Shown here: one piece after another, positions 8,350 through 17,633 of the stretch
Layout of the letters: the number at the start of each line of letters is the position of its first letter
How positions within the stretch are numbered: the stretch's first letter is position 1
Assembly (NCBI RefSeq): GCF_044386045.1
Contig: NZ_JBISCD010000040.1
Location: forward strand, 1,302,001-1,366,000
Reading direction: 5' to 3'
Length of the DNA: 64,000 nt
From: Thalassobellus sediminis
GTDB taxonomy: Bacteria; Bacteroidota; Bacteroidia; Flavobacteriales; Flavobacteriaceae
Program-made: the position numbers and the translations under genes
Notes under the pieces: generated by a model
Seen by the model: only the letters and a program-made list of their open reading frames with translations
What the model was told of the DNA's origin: nothing
Database searches by the model: none

Positions 8350-10386
8350 ATGAACAAAAAATTAGATCAACAAGCGGCAGATAATATTAGAGCATTAGCT
8401 GTGGCAATGGTAGAAAAAGCAAATTCAGGACATCCTGGAGGGCCAATGGGAGGTGCAGATTTTATGCATATTTTATACTCAGAGTTCTTTAATTTCGATC
8501 CATCTGATATGACATGGGCTTTTAGAGATCGCTTTTTTATGGATGCAGGACATTTATCTACTTTAATGTATGCGCAGTATTATCTTTTAGGTAATTATGA
8601 AAAGGACGACGTTGCTAATTTTAGACAATGGGGTTCTATTACACCAGGGCATCCAGAGGTTGATGTAGCTAGAGGTATTGAAAATACATCTGGACCATTA
8701 GGTCAAGGTCATACTATGGGTATTGGTGCTGCAATTGGAGCAAAGTTTTTACAAGCTCGTTTTGGAGACTGGATGAATCATAAAGTTTATGGTTTCATTT
8801 CTGATGGTGGTGTACAGGAAGAGATATCTCAAGGTGCAGGTAGAATTGCAGGACATTTAGGGTTGAGTAACTTTATTATGTTTTTTGATTCTAACGATAT
8901 TCAATTGTCAACATCTACAGATGAGGTGACTACTGAAGATACAGCAATGAAGTATGAATCATGGGGGTGGAAAGTTGTTACCATCGATGGTCATAACCAT
9001 GATGAAATAAGAAAAGCATTAACAGATGCTAATAATGAAACTGAAAAACCAACTTTAATTATTGGTAAAACAATAATGGGTAAAGGTTGTGTGACTGCAG
9101 ACGACGCTATGTTTGAAGGTGAGTGTGAATTACACGGTCAGCCAATAGGACATACAGGAGCAGATTATGCTAAGACTTTATTAAACTTAGGAGCAAATCC
9201 TGAAAGTCCGTTTGATATTTACGAAGATGTAAGTACTTTTTATAAAGATATATTAAAAGAAAAAGTTGCTAAGGCAGCAGGGAAAAAAGCAGAAATTGAA
9301 GCTTGGAGACAAGCAAATGCAGATCTTGCTGCAAAATTAGATTTCTTCTTATCTGGAGAATTACCAGAATTAGATTTTGAATCTATCGAGCATAAAGCAG
9401 GATTAGCTTCTAGAGCTGCTTCTTCTGGAGTATTAGCTTATTTAGCTGAAAACGTAGAAAACATGATTGTGTCTTCTGCTGATTTATCTAACAGTGATAA
9501 AACAGACGGTTTCTTAAAGAAAACCCATGCACTTAAAAAAGGTGATTTCTCAGGGTCGTTCTTACAAGCAGGTGTTGCTGAGTTAACTATGGCTTGTATT
9601 GCAAACGGATTAGCATTACACGGAGGAATTATTCCTGTAGTTGCTACATTCTTTGTGTTTTCAGATTATATGAAACCAGCCATTCGTTTAAGTGGTATTC
9701 AAGAATTAGGTGTGAAATATGTTTGGACGCATGATGCATTCCGTGTAGGTGAAGATGGACCAACACACCAACCAGTAGAACAAGAAGCTCAAATTCGTTT
9801 GTTAGAAAAACTTAAAAACCATAGTGGGAAACCAAGTTTCTTAGCATTACGTCCTGCTGATTCAGCTGAAACAAGTGTGGCTTGGAAAATGGCTTTAGAA
9901 AATAAAACGACACCATCAGGATTAATTTTGTCTAGACAAGGTATTAAAGATCTTCCTGCAAAAGGAGCTTCAAGATATAGTGATGCTTTAGCTGCTGAAA
10001 AAGGTGGTTATTTAGTTAAAGAAGTTGAAAATCCAGATGTTGTTTTAGTAGCAAACGGATCGGAAGTAGCAACGTTATTTGCTGCAGCAGAAATTTTAGA
10101 AGCTGAAAACGGATTGAAAGTAAATATTGCTTCTGTAATTTCAGAAGGTGTTTTCAGATTACAATCTAAAGAATATCAAAACTCTGTAATTCCTCAAAAC
10201 AAACCTTTATTTGGTTTAACAGCAGGATTACCAGTAAATTTAGAAGGTTTGGTTGGAGCTAACGGTAAAGTGTTTGGTTTAGATCACTTTGGTTATTCTG
10301 CACCAGCAACTGTACTAGATGATAAGTTTGGTTTTACAGGAGAAAAAGTAAGCAAAGAAGTATTAGAATATTTAAAAACAGTATAA
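8350..10386 (+). CDS. tkt: Transketolase
   Basis: A 678-residue full-length transketolase. It transfers two-carbon units between phosphorylated sugars in the non-oxidative pentose phosphate pathway, using thiamine diphosphate and a divalent metal. Visible signatures are NSGHPGGPMGGAD near residue 26, TSGPLGQG near 115, the ThDP-binding region SDGGVQEEISQGA near 155, and in the pyrimidine domain GGIIPVVATFFVF and THDAFRVGEDGPTHQPVEQ. It is the first gene of an operon with transaldolase (10-bp gap) and the Nudix-type regulator. The products of arabinose catabolism enter the pentose phosphate pathway here, which explains the co-regulation suggested by the upstream AraR-like site. Confidence 0.95.
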   Translation: MNKKLDQQAADNIRALAVAMVEKANSGHPGGPMGGADFMHILYSEFFNFDPSDMTWAFRDRFFMDAGHLSTLMYAQYYLLGNYEKDDVANFRQWGSITPGHPEVDVARGIENTSGPLGQGHTMGIGAAIGAKFLQARFGDWMNHKVYGFISDGGVQEEISQGAGRIAGHLGLSNFIMFFDSNDIQLSTSTDEVTTEDTAMKYESWGWKVVTIDGHNHDEIRKALTDANNETEKPTLIIGKTIMGKGCVTADDAMFEGECELHGQPIGHTGADYAKTLLNLGANPESPFDIYEDVSTFYKDILKEKVAKAAGKKAEIEAWRQANADLAAKLDFFLSGELPELDFESIEHKAGLASRAASSGVLAYLAENVENMIVSSADLSNSDKTDGFLKKTHALKKGDFSGSFLQAGVAELTMACIANGLALHGGIIPVVATFFVFSDYMKPAIRLSGIQELGVKYVWTHDAFRVGEDGPTHQPVEQEAQIRLLEKLKNHSGKPSFLALRPADSAETSVAWKMALENKTTPSGLILSRQGIKDLPAKGASRYSDALAAEKGGYLVKEVENPDVVLVANGSEVATLFAAAEILEAENGLKVNIASVISEGVFRLQSKEYQNSVIPQNKPLFGLTAGLPVNLEGLVGANGKVFGLDHFGYSAPATVLDDKFGFTGEKVSKEVLEYLKTV

Positions 10387-10396
10387 AACTACAGAT

Positions 10397-11053
10397 ATGA
10401 AATTTTTTATTGATACAGCAAATTTAGATGATATTGCAGAAGCTCAGGCTTTAGGAGTATTAGATGGTGTTACGACAAACCCATCATTAATGGCAAAAGA
10501 AGGTATTACTGGAGCCGAAAATATTTTAGCACATTATCAAAAAATATGTGATTTAGTTGAAGGCGATGTAAGTGCTGAAGTTATCTCAACAGATTTTGAA
10601 GGTATGGTTAAAGAAGGTGAAGCATTAGCTGCTTTACACCCTCAAATTGTTGTTAAGTTACCTATGATTGCTGCTGGAGTTAAAGCTTGTAAGTATTTTT
10701 CAGATAAAGGTATTAGAACGAATGTAACACTAGTGTTTTCAGCTGGTCAAGCTTTGTTAGCAGCAAAAGCTGGAGCAACTTATGTATCTCCTTTCTTAGG
10801 GCGTTTAGATGATATTTCTACAGATGGTTTAAACTTAATTGCTGAAATTAGATTAATTTATGACAACTACGGTTTTGATACAGAAATTTTAGCGGCATCA
10901 GTACGTCACACTATGCATGTTATTGACTGTGCTAAATTAGGTTCTGATGTTATGACAGGTCCTTTATCTTCAATTACTGGATTATTAAGACATCCTTTAA
11001 CAGATAGCGGTTTAGCTAAGTTTTTAGAAGATTATAAAAAAGGAAATCAATAA
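10397..11053 (+). CDS. tal: Transaldolase, small TalC/fructose-6-phosphate aldolase-like type
   Basis: A 218-residue (beta/alpha)8 enzyme of the short transaldolase subfamily. It opens with MKFFIDTANLDDI and has DGVTTNPSLMAKEG near residues 23-35. Lys87 in VVKLPM is the Schiff-base lysine. Later motifs are TLVFSAGQALLAAKAGATYVSPFLGR and ASVRHTMHV. The length (about 215-220) matches the TalC/MipB group and not the 315-residue TalB group. It moves a dihydroxyacetone unit between sedoheptulose 7-phosphate and glyceraldehyde 3-phosphate, complementing the transketolase 10 bp upstream. Members of this subfamily can instead be fructose-6-phosphate aldolases, but pathway context favours transaldolase. 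Confidence 0.92.
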   Translation: MKFFIDTANLDDIAEAQALGVLDGVTTNPSLMAKEGITGAENILAHYQKICDLVEGDVSAEVISTDFEGMVKEGEALAALHPQIVVKLPMIAAGVKACKYFSDKGIRTNVTLVFSAGQALLAAKAGATYVSPFLGRLDDISTDGLNLIAEIRLIYDNYGFDTEILAASVRHTMHVIDCAKLGSDVMTGPLSSITGLLRHPLTDSGLAKFLEDYKKGNQ

Positions 11054-11076
11054 TTAATAGTTGTTGATTGTAATAA

Positions 11077-11763
11077 ATGAGAATTGAAAGTAGAATATAC
11101 GAAGAAACGCAAAAGCTAAAATTAGCTGTTGATTGTATTATTTTTGGCTTTAATGACAATAGATTAGAGTTGCTTTTAATTCACAGAGGGTTCGAACCCG
11201 AAAAAGGTAAATGGTCTCTAATTGGCGGTTTCATTGGTAATGATGAAGATCTTGATGAAGCCGCTAATAGAGTTCTATATAATTTGTCTGGTTTGCAGAA
11301 TATTTATATGGAACAGGTTCGTACTTGGGGTAAAGCGAATAGAGATACATCAGGTCGAGTAATATCGACAACCTATAGTGCTATGATTTTGAAATCAGAG
11401 TACGATGAAGAAAAAGTAAGTGCTTATAACACAAAGTGGTTTCCTATTGATGCGCTTCCAGAACTTGTTTTCGACCATAAAGATATGGTAGAATCAGCAA
11501 TAAGACGATTGAGAAGACGCGTTAGAAATTTCCCGATAGCTTTTAATTTATTACCTCCAAAATTCACTTTGCCACAGTTGCAATTGCTTTATGAAGGTAT
11601 TTTGAATGAAACTATTGATAAAAGAAATTTTAGACGGAAAGTTTTTCAAATGAGGTTTTTAGTCAAGTTAGAAGAGAAGGATATGTCCGAATCTAGAAAA
11701 GGTGCATATTTCTATTGTTTTGATGAAGATCTTTATAATAAAGAACAAAACTTTAATTTATAA
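11077..11763 (+). CDS. Nudix-domain transcriptional regulator, AraR type
   Basis: A 228-residue protein with an N-terminal Nudix fold (about 15-145) and a C-terminal winged-helix region (about 150-228, containing PPKFTLPQLQLLYEGIL and NFRRKVFQMRFL). This is the architecture of NrtR-like regulators, including the AraR of Bacteroides that responds to L-arabinose. The Nudix box (about residues 51-73, GGFIGNDEDLDEAANRVLY) lacks the REUxEE glutamates, so the domain is probably a sugar sensor and not a hydrolase. It is third in the tkt operon, 24 bp after transaldolase, and just upstream of araB. The matching inverted repeats before tkt and araB are its probable targets, giving autoregulation. Confidence 0.85.
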   Translation: MRIESRIYEETQKLKLAVDCIIFGFNDNRLELLLIHRGFEPEKGKWSLIGGFIGNDEDLDEAANRVLYNLSGLQNIYMEQVRTWGKANRDTSGRVISTTYSAMILKSEYDEEKVSAYNTKWFPIDALPELVFDHKDMVESAIRRLRRRVRNFPIAFNLLPPKFTLPQLQLLYEGILNETIDKRNFRRKVFQMRFLVKLEEKDMSESRKGAYFYCFDEDLYNKEQNFNL

Positions 11764-11766
11764 TAT

Positions 11767-11801
11767 AAAAAAAGCAACTTATATATAAGTTGCTTTTTTT
11801 T
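11767..11801 (+). terminator. Intrinsic terminator after araR
   Basis: A perfect 20-bp palindrome (GCAACTTATA / TATAAGTTGC, 74-93 of the 11700 block) with seven A before it and eight T after it. It starts 4 nt after the araR stop codon and separates the tkt operon from the araB operon. Confidence 0.85.
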
Positions 11802-11812
11802 GTTTAAAATTT

Positions 11813-11835
11813 ATAAGCGTCTATGTTACACTTAT
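11813..11835. promoter_or_regulatory. Candidate AraR operator before araB
   Basis: ATAAGCGT (11813-11820) - 7 nt - ACACTTAT (11828-11835). Half-sites and spacing match the site at 8187-8209, with one base differing. The arms extend by TT/AA on the outside. A weak -7-like TTATCTTG at 11847-11854 lies downstream, which would place the operator over the -33 region, as in the tkt promoter. Confidence 0.6.
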
Positions 11836-11887
11836 AAAAATATGTCTTATCTTGCCGTCAGCAATAAAATCTATTTAGATTAATATT

Positions 11888-13561
11888 ATGAGTGATGTAA
11901 AATATACCATAGGAATGGATTTTGGCTCAGATTCAGTGAGAGCCTTAATAGTTAATACTCTAACGGGGCAAGAAATGGCTACTGCCGTTCATTATTATGC
12001 ACGATGGAAAAGCGGTAAATATTGTGAGCCTTCAAAAAATAAATTCAGACAACATCCTTTAGATTATATTGAAGGAATCGAGAATACTATTAAAGCAGTG
12101 GTGTCTCAGGTGTCTAAAGATGTTGTAAACAATATAGTTGGTATTGGTGTCGATACTACAGGGTCTACGCCTGTTGCAGTTGATAAAGCCGGAACACCAT
12201 TAGCGTTGTTAAACGGATTTGAAGAAAATCCAAATGCGATGTTTGTTTTATGGAAAGATCATACCGGAATAAAAGAAGCTGATGAAATTAATACGCTTTG
12301 TGAAAAATGGGATATTGATTATTCTAAATTTGAAGGTGGGATTTATTCTTCAGAATGGTTTTGGTCTAAAGTTTTACACGTTTCAAGAGCAGATAAGCAA
12401 GTATATGAAGCAGCGCATTCTTGGGTGGAACATTGCGATTGGGTGCCATTTTTGTTAACAGGAGGAAATGATGTTAGTCAAATGAAACGTAGTCGTTGTG
12501 CTGCAGGTCATAAAGCCTTATGGCATGAATCTTTTGGTGGTTTGCCTCCAAATGATTTCTTTGCTGCTCTAGATCCTGTTTTAGATGGTTTAACAGATAG
12601 ATTGTATAAAGAAACATATACTTCTGATGTTTCTGTTGGAACACTTTCAGAGGAATGGGCAAAACGATTAGGGTTATCAACATCTGTTGAAATTGCTGTT
12701 GGTGCTTTCGATTGTCACATGGGAGCCGTTGGCGTTAATATAGAGCCTTATTATTTAACAAAAGTAATGGGGACTTCAACCTGCGATATTTTAGTAACGC
12801 CTTTACAAGAAGAAGAGCATTTAGTGAAAGGTATTTGCGGACAAGTAGATGGGTCAGTAGTACCAAATATGTTAGGTTTAGAAGCAGGACAATCTGCTTT
12901 TGGCGATATTTATGCGTGGTACGAGCGTTTAATTTCTTGGCCAATTAAAGAACTTATTGGAGATTCTAGTTTAATAAGTGAAGATATAAAAGAAAAATTA
13001 GTTGAAGAATCAATAGCTAATATACTTCCGAAATTAAGTATAGCAGCTTCAAAAGAACCTATTGGTGCTTCAGGAGAACTGGCTTTAGATTGGATGAATG
13101 GAAGACGAACACCAGATGCGAATCAAAACTTAAAAGGAGTTATTTCTGGAATTAATTTAGGAAGTACATCGCCTAAAGTATTTAGAGCTTTAGTAGAAGC
13201 TTCTTGCTTCGGAGCTAAAAAAATAGCCGATAGATTTATCAGTGAAGGTATTCCTGTAAAAGGTGTAATTGCATTAGGTGGTATCGCAAAAAAATCATCT
13301 TTTGTTATGCAAGTTATGGCAGATGTTTTAAATTCCCCAATTAAAGTTGCAAAATCGGAACAAGCATGTGCTTTAGGAGCTTCTATTTTTGGAGCAGTTA
13401 CAGCAGGAGTTTATGTAGATACAGAATCTGCAATGAATGCTATGGCAAGTCCTTTTGAAAAGATCTATGAGCCTATAAAAGAAAATGTAGAAGCTTATAA
13501 AGAAGTATATAAAAACTATAGCGAATTATGTATAGCTATGGAAAATCATATCATGCAATAA
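11888..13561 (+). CDS. araB: L-ribulokinase
   Basis: A 557-residue FGGY-family sugar kinase that phosphorylates L-ribulose to L-ribulose 5-phosphate with ATP, the second step of L-arabinose catabolism. The start has the phosphate-1 motif IGMDFGSDSVRALIV. Residues near 95 read GIGVDTTGSTPVAVD, typical of ribulokinase, and MGTSTCDIL and GALGGIAKKSSFV-like (IALGGIAKKSSFVMQVMADVL) segments form the C-terminal ATPase half. The length matches AraB (550-570). It heads the operon araB-araD-symporter-araA, which has a candidate AraR operator 53 bp before the start codon. araD begins 8 bp after its stop. Confidence 0.93.
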   Translation: MSDVKYTIGMDFGSDSVRALIVNTLTGQEMATAVHYYARWKSGKYCEPSKNKFRQHPLDYIEGIENTIKAVVSQVSKDVVNNIVGIGVDTTGSTPVAVDKAGTPLALLNGFEENPNAMFVLWKDHTGIKEADEINTLCEKWDIDYSKFEGGIYSSEWFWSKVLHVSRADKQVYEAAHSWVEHCDWVPFLLTGGNDVSQMKRSRCAAGHKALWHESFGGLPPNDFFAALDPVLDGLTDRLYKETYTSDVSVGTLSEEWAKRLGLSTSVEIAVGAFDCHMGAVGVNIEPYYLTKVMGTSTCDILVTPLQEEEHLVKGICGQVDGSVVPNMLGLEAGQSAFGDIYAWYERLISWPIKELIGDSSLISEDIKEKLVEESIANILPKLSIAASKEPIGASGELALDWMNGRRTPDANQNLKGVISGINLGSTSPKVFRALVEASCFGAKKIADRFISEGIPVKGVIALGGIAKKSSFVMQVMADVLNSPIKVAKSEQACALGASIFGAVTAGVYVDTESAMNAMASPFEKIYEPIKENVEAYKEVYKNYSELCIAMENHIMQ

Positions 13562-13568
13562 TAAAATT

Positions 13569-14273
13569 ATGAGTATCTATAAAACATTAAAAGAAGAAGC
13601 TTACGAAGCCAATATGGAGCTTCCAGAATTAGGCTTAGTGCTATTTACATTTGGTAATGCTAGTGCTGTTGATAGAGATAAAGGTGTATTTGCTATAAAA
13701 CCTAGCGGTGTTCCTTATGTAGATTTGAAGCCTGAAGATATGGTGATTTGTGATTTTGATGCTAAAATAGTTGAAGGAACTATGAGGCCTTCTTCAGATA
13801 CAAAAACACATGCTGTTTTATATAAAGAATGGGGAGATATTGGAGGCGTGGTACATACACATTCTACTTATGGAACTGCTTGGGCTCAGGCTATTAAAGA
13901 TGTGCCAATTTTTGGAACCACACATGCCGATCATTTAATCTCTGATATTCCTTGTGCACCACCAATGAAAGATGAGTATATTGCTGGAGATTATGAACAT
14001 ATGACTGGGTATCAAATTATAGATTGCTTAAAAGAGCGTGGCTTGGATTATAATGAAATAGGAATGATTTTAGTTGGCAACCATGCGCCATTTACTTGGG
14101 GTGCAACTGCTGCTAAAGCCGTTTATAATAGTGCTGTTTGTGAGGAAGTTGCAAAAATGGCATATTTAACTTTGCAGATTAATCCAAATGCTGTTATTTT
14201 GAAAGATGCATTAAAAAAGAAACATTTTGAGCGTAAGCATGGAACTGATGCTTATTACGGACAAGGATGTTAA
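13569..14273 (+). CDS. araD: L-ribulose-5-phosphate 4-epimerase
   Basis: A 234-residue class II aldolase/epimerase that converts L-ribulose 5-phosphate to D-xylulose 5-phosphate, feeding the pentose phosphate pathway. Zinc ligands are visible in VVHTHSTYGTAWAQ (His-x-His) and THADH. Other signatures are FGNASAVDRDKGVFAIKPSGVPY and MRPSSDTKTHAVLYKEW for substrate phosphate binding, and a C-terminal DAYYGQ containing the catalytic-tyrosine region. Length and motif order match AraD. It sits between araB and the Na+/sugar symporter. UlaF and SgbE are close relatives, but the araB and araA neighbours settle the assignment. Confidence 0.93.
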   Translation: MSIYKTLKEEAYEANMELPELGLVLFTFGNASAVDRDKGVFAIKPSGVPYVDLKPEDMVICDFDAKIVEGTMRPSSDTKTHAVLYKEWGDIGGVVHTHSTYGTAWAQAIKDVPIFGTTHADHLISDIPCAPPMKDEYIAGDYEHMTGYQIIDCLKERGLDYNEIGMILVGNHAPFTWGATAAKAVYNSAVCEEVAKMAYLTLQINPNAVILKDALKKKHFERKHGTDAYYGQGC

Positions 14274-14320
14274 AAATAAAATAAACCAATTAACCTTAAT
14301 ATTAATTAAACTAAATAAAT

Positions 14321-15910
14321 ATGAGTATTTTATCTTTTGTTGCCTTTACATTACTTGTTGCTGTTATAGCATGGTGGTCTACACGAAAAACAGATGAGAG
14401 TTCATCAGATGGCTATTTTCTTGGTGGAAGAAGTCTTACTGGTCCAGTTATAGCAGGATCGTTACTGTTAACCAATCTATCTACAGAACAAATTGTGGGA
14501 ATGAATGGTGTTTCTTTTAGAGATGGTATTCCAATTATGGCATACGAAGTTATAGCTGCTATTGCGATGGTATTTACAGCATTTGTATTACTGCCTAAAT
14601 ATCTTAAAAGTGGAATTGCTACCATTCCTCAGTTTTTAGAAAACCGATATGGTAAAAGCACAAAAACAATTGTCTCATTATTATTCTTATTAGGTTACGC
14701 TATATCTATGTTACCAACAGTGTTATATTCTGGAGCATTAGCAATAAACACTATGTTTGATATTCCTGAGATGTTAGGAATGGAAGCAGAACCAGCCTTA
14801 TGGGTAACTGTATGGACTATTGGTATAATAGGTAGTATTTACGCTATTTTTGGAGGCTTAAAAGCTGTTGCTGTTTCAGATTCAATTAACGCAGTTGGAT
14901 TAATTGTTGGGGGATCATTAATTCCAATTTTTGGTTTAATGAAAATAGGTGATGGTAATGTGTTTACTGGTTTAGATAGATTAGTAACGAAGCTTCCTGA
15001 AAAGTTTGATATTATTGGAGGGCCAGATTCTGATGTCCCATTTTGGACACTTTTTACAGGAATGATTATTGTGAATTTTTATTATTGGGGAACCAATCAG
15101 GCTATTATTCAAAGAGCACTTGGTGCTAAAAATTTAAAAGAGGGTCAAAAAGGACTTTTGTTAGCTGCATTTATTAAAATATTAGGGCCATTTATTGTGG
15201 TACTGCCAGGTATTATTGCTTTTTACATTTTTAATGGTGATTTAGCAAATGCAGATGAGGCATATCCAATGGTTGTAAAAGCTGTGTTGCCAGTAGCATT
15301 TATTGGTTTCTTTGCAGCTGTTCTTTTTGGAGCTATTTTAAGTTCGTTTAATAGTGCTTTAAATAGTTCGGTAACATTATTCGGATTAGATTTTTATAAA
15401 GAATATATAAACAAAGATGCTTCTGAAAAACAAGTTGTAAAAGCTGGTAAAACGTTTGGTATTGTTTTAGCTATATTCTCAATGGCAATAGCGCCTTTAT
15501 TGTATGGTGTACAAGGTGGTATTTTTACATATTTACAAGAATTAAACGGGACGCACAGTGTGCCAATTTTAGCTATTATAATTGTTGGTATATTTTCTAA
15601 ACGTGTATCAGGAAAAGCTGCTAATATCGCCATCTTATTTAGTGCTATTACTTATTTAATTTTATTGTATGTTGTTAGACCAATGTGTATAGAGTCTGGT
15701 TCGTATTTTCCACATTTCTTACATTTAATGGGAGCGCTTTTCGTTCTTGTAGTATTAATTATGTTTGTTGTTAGTAAGTTCTTCCCAAGAGAAACTGATT
15801 ATGAACAAGTATATACTAAACAAGTTGATATTACTGAATGGAAATATTTAAAACCAGTTGGATATACAGTTGTTGCTGCAGTTGTCGGACTTTACATTTA
15901 TTTATCATAA
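14321..15910 (+). CDS. Sodium:solute symporter (SGLT-like), probable L-arabinose transporter
   Basis: A 529-residue polytopic membrane protein of the sodium/solute symporter family with about 13-14 hydrophobic segments. The family pattern is clear: YFLGGRSLTGPVIAGSLLLTNLS near residue 32, GYAISMLPTVLYSGAL, IYAIFGGLKAVAVSDSINAVGLIVGG, YYWGTNQAIIQRALGAKN, and GAILSSFNSALNSSVTLFGLDFYKEY. SGLT-type members import sugars with Na+. Its place between araD and araA makes L-arabinose the likely substrate. The locus therefore has two sugar importers, this one and the MFS porter at 423, possibly differing in affinity or coupling ion. Confidence 0.88.
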   Translation: MSILSFVAFTLLVAVIAWWSTRKTDESSSDGYFLGGRSLTGPVIAGSLLLTNLSTEQIVGMNGVSFRDGIPIMAYEVIAAIAMVFTAFVLLPKYLKSGIATIPQFLENRYGKSTKTIVSLLFLLGYAISMLPTVLYSGALAINTMFDIPEMLGMEAEPALWVTVWTIGIIGSIYAIFGGLKAVAVSDSINAVGLIVGGSLIPIFGLMKIGDGNVFTGLDRLVTKLPEKFDIIGGPDSDVPFWTLFTGMIIVNFYYWGTNQAIIQRALGAKNLKEGQKGLLLAAFIKILGPFIVVLPGIIAFYIFNGDLANADEAYPMVVKAVLPVAFIGFFAAVLFGAILSSFNSALNSSVTLFGLDFYKEYINKDASEKQVVKAGKTFGIVLAIFSMAIAPLLYGVQGGIFTYLQELNGTHSVPILAIIIVGIFSKRVSGKAANIAILFSAITYLILLYVVRPMCIESGSYFPHFLHLMGALFVLVVLIMFVVSKFFPRETDYEQVYTKQVDITEWKYLKPVGYTVVAAVVGLYIYLS

Positions 15911-15929
15911 GAAAAACATTTTAAAAATA

Positions 15930-17435
15930 ATGATCAATTTTAAGCAAGGAGACATCTGGTTTGTAACTGGAAGTCAAGATTTATACGGTCCAGAAACACT
16001 TAAACAGGTAGCCGAACATTCAAAGGAAATTGCAAATGCTTATACAGCAAATACAACTATTCCAGTAAATGTCATTTTTAAACCAACGGTAAAATCGCCT
16101 GAAGAGATTCATGCCATTTGTAAAGCGGCTAATAATGATGATACATGTATTGGTATTATTACTTGGATGCATACTTTTTCACCAGCTAAAATGTGGATTG
16201 CAGGTTTAAATGCTTTACAAAAACCATTTTTACATTTACATACGCAGTTCAATAGAGATATTCCATGGAATTCTATTGATATGGATTTTATGAATTTAAA
16301 CCAATCGGCACATGGTGGTCGTGAGTTTGGATTTATAGCATCAAGAATGCGCTTAAACCGTAAGGTAGTTGTTGGACACTGGCAAAACGAAAAAGTAATT
16401 AAAAAAGTTGCCGATTGGTGTCGCGTTGCTAATGCAGTTGCCGATAGTAGAAAAATGAAAGTGGCTCGTTTTGGAGACAATATGAGACAAGTTGCTGTAA
16501 CCGATGGAAATAAAGTATCTGCTCAAATTAAATTTGGGTATGAAGTTAATGGTTACGGTGTTGGCGATTTAGTAAAATACATTGATGGTATTTCAGATGC
16601 TCAAGTTGATAGACTTGTTCAAGAATATGATGATACTTATGTAATGGCAGCAAAAATTAAAACAGATGGCACGATGCGATCTGCTTTAAAAGATGCCGCT
16701 AAAATAGAATTAGGAATGCGTGCCTTTTTAGAAGAAGGTGGCTATACAGCATTTACCGATACGTTTGAAGATTTACATGGTATGAAACAATTGCCAGGTA
16801 TTGCAACACAACGTTTAATGGCTAGTGGTTATGGTTTTGGTGGTGAAGGCGATTGGAAAACATCAGCTTTAGTACGCACCATGAAAGTTATGGGAGCTGG
16901 TTTAGAAGGCGGTAATAGCTTTATGGAAGATTACACCTATCATTTCGATCCAGATAACTCAACCTGTTTAGGATCTCATATGTTAGAAATTTGTCCGTCA
17001 ATTGCTAAAGCCGATGTGTCTTGTGAAATCCATCCGTTAGGAATAGGAGGAAAAGAAGATCCTGTAAGATTAGTGTTTAACGGTGGTGCAGGTAAAGCAT
17101 TAAATGCATCTGTGGTAGATATGGGGAATCGTTTTAGAATGCTTGTAAATACTGTTGAAGCAGTCGATATTAAAAATGATTTACCAAAACTTCCTGTGGC
17201 GCGTGTGCTTTGGGATGCTAAACCAGATTTACAAACTGCAGCAGCAGCTTGGATTTATGCTGGAGGTGCTCATCATACTTGTTATAGTCAAAATATTTCT
17301 GCGGAGTCTTTAGAAGATTATGCTGAAATAATGGATATAGAGTTTTTACTAATAGATGAAAAAACAGATTTATACAGATTTAAACAAGAGCTTCGTTGGA
17401 ATGATGCTGCTTATGTTTTAAATAAAGGTTATTAA
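15930..17435 (+). CDS. araA: L-arabinose isomerase
   Basis: A 501-residue isomerase converting L-arabinose to L-ribulose with Mn2+ as cofactor. The chosen start is the ATG at 15930 (MINFKQGDIWFVTGSQDLYGPE), 19 bp after the symporter stop. An in-frame start at 15858 would add 24 residues inside the symporter gene and does not match the family. Signatures: WFVTGSQDLYG at the N-terminus, GIITWMHTFSPAKMWI, HLHTQFNRDIPW, FGDNMRQVAVTDGNKV, TDTFEDLHGMKQLPGIATQRLMASGYGFGGEGDW and the metal-site region LGSHMLEICPSIA. It is the last gene of the operon and is followed by a terminator. Confidence 0.95.
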   Translation: MINFKQGDIWFVTGSQDLYGPETLKQVAEHSKEIANAYTANTTIPVNVIFKPTVKSPEEIHAICKAANNDDTCIGIITWMHTFSPAKMWIAGLNALQKPFLHLHTQFNRDIPWNSIDMDFMNLNQSAHGGREFGFIASRMRLNRKVVVGHWQNEKVIKKVADWCRVANAVADSRKMKVARFGDNMRQVAVTDGNKVSAQIKFGYEVNGYGVGDLVKYIDGISDAQVDRLVQEYDDTYVMAAKIKTDGTMRSALKDAAKIELGMRAFLEEGGYTAFTDTFEDLHGMKQLPGIATQRLMASGYGFGGEGDWKTSALVRTMKVMGAGLEGGNSFMEDYTYHFDPDNSTCLGSHMLEICPSIAKADVSCEIHPLGIGGKEDPVRLVFNGGAGKALNASVVDMGNRFRMLVNTVEAVDIKNDLPKLPVARVLWDAKPDLQTAAAAWIYAGGAHHTCYSQNISAESLEDYAEIMDIEFLLIDEKTDLYRFKQELRWNDAAYVLNKGY

Positions 17436-17459
17436 GTAATAAAACTTATTAATAAAACT

Positions 17460-17488
17460 AAAAGACTGCCTGAAAAGGTGGTCTTTTT
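17460..17488 (+). terminator. Intrinsic terminator after araA
   Basis: AAAAGACTGCC and GGTGGTCTTTT pair around the loop TGAAAA, with two G-T wobbles. A T-run follows. It lies 24 nt after the araA stop. Confidence 0.7.
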
Positions 17489-17633
17489 GTATTTGTTTAA
17501 AAAAGTAAATATTTAACATAAATATTGGTAACATTTTTAATGTTAGATAGTCTAGTTCTTAACGACTAATACCAAATAGAATATAAAATAGTGTACTAAA
17601 AAAGAACGAGACACATGCGGTATATAATATTTG

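Noticed and set aside
15858..15929. Earlier start for araA inside the symporter gene
   Set aside because: The extra 24 residues do not look like the family, while the ATG at 15930 gives the standard N-terminus.
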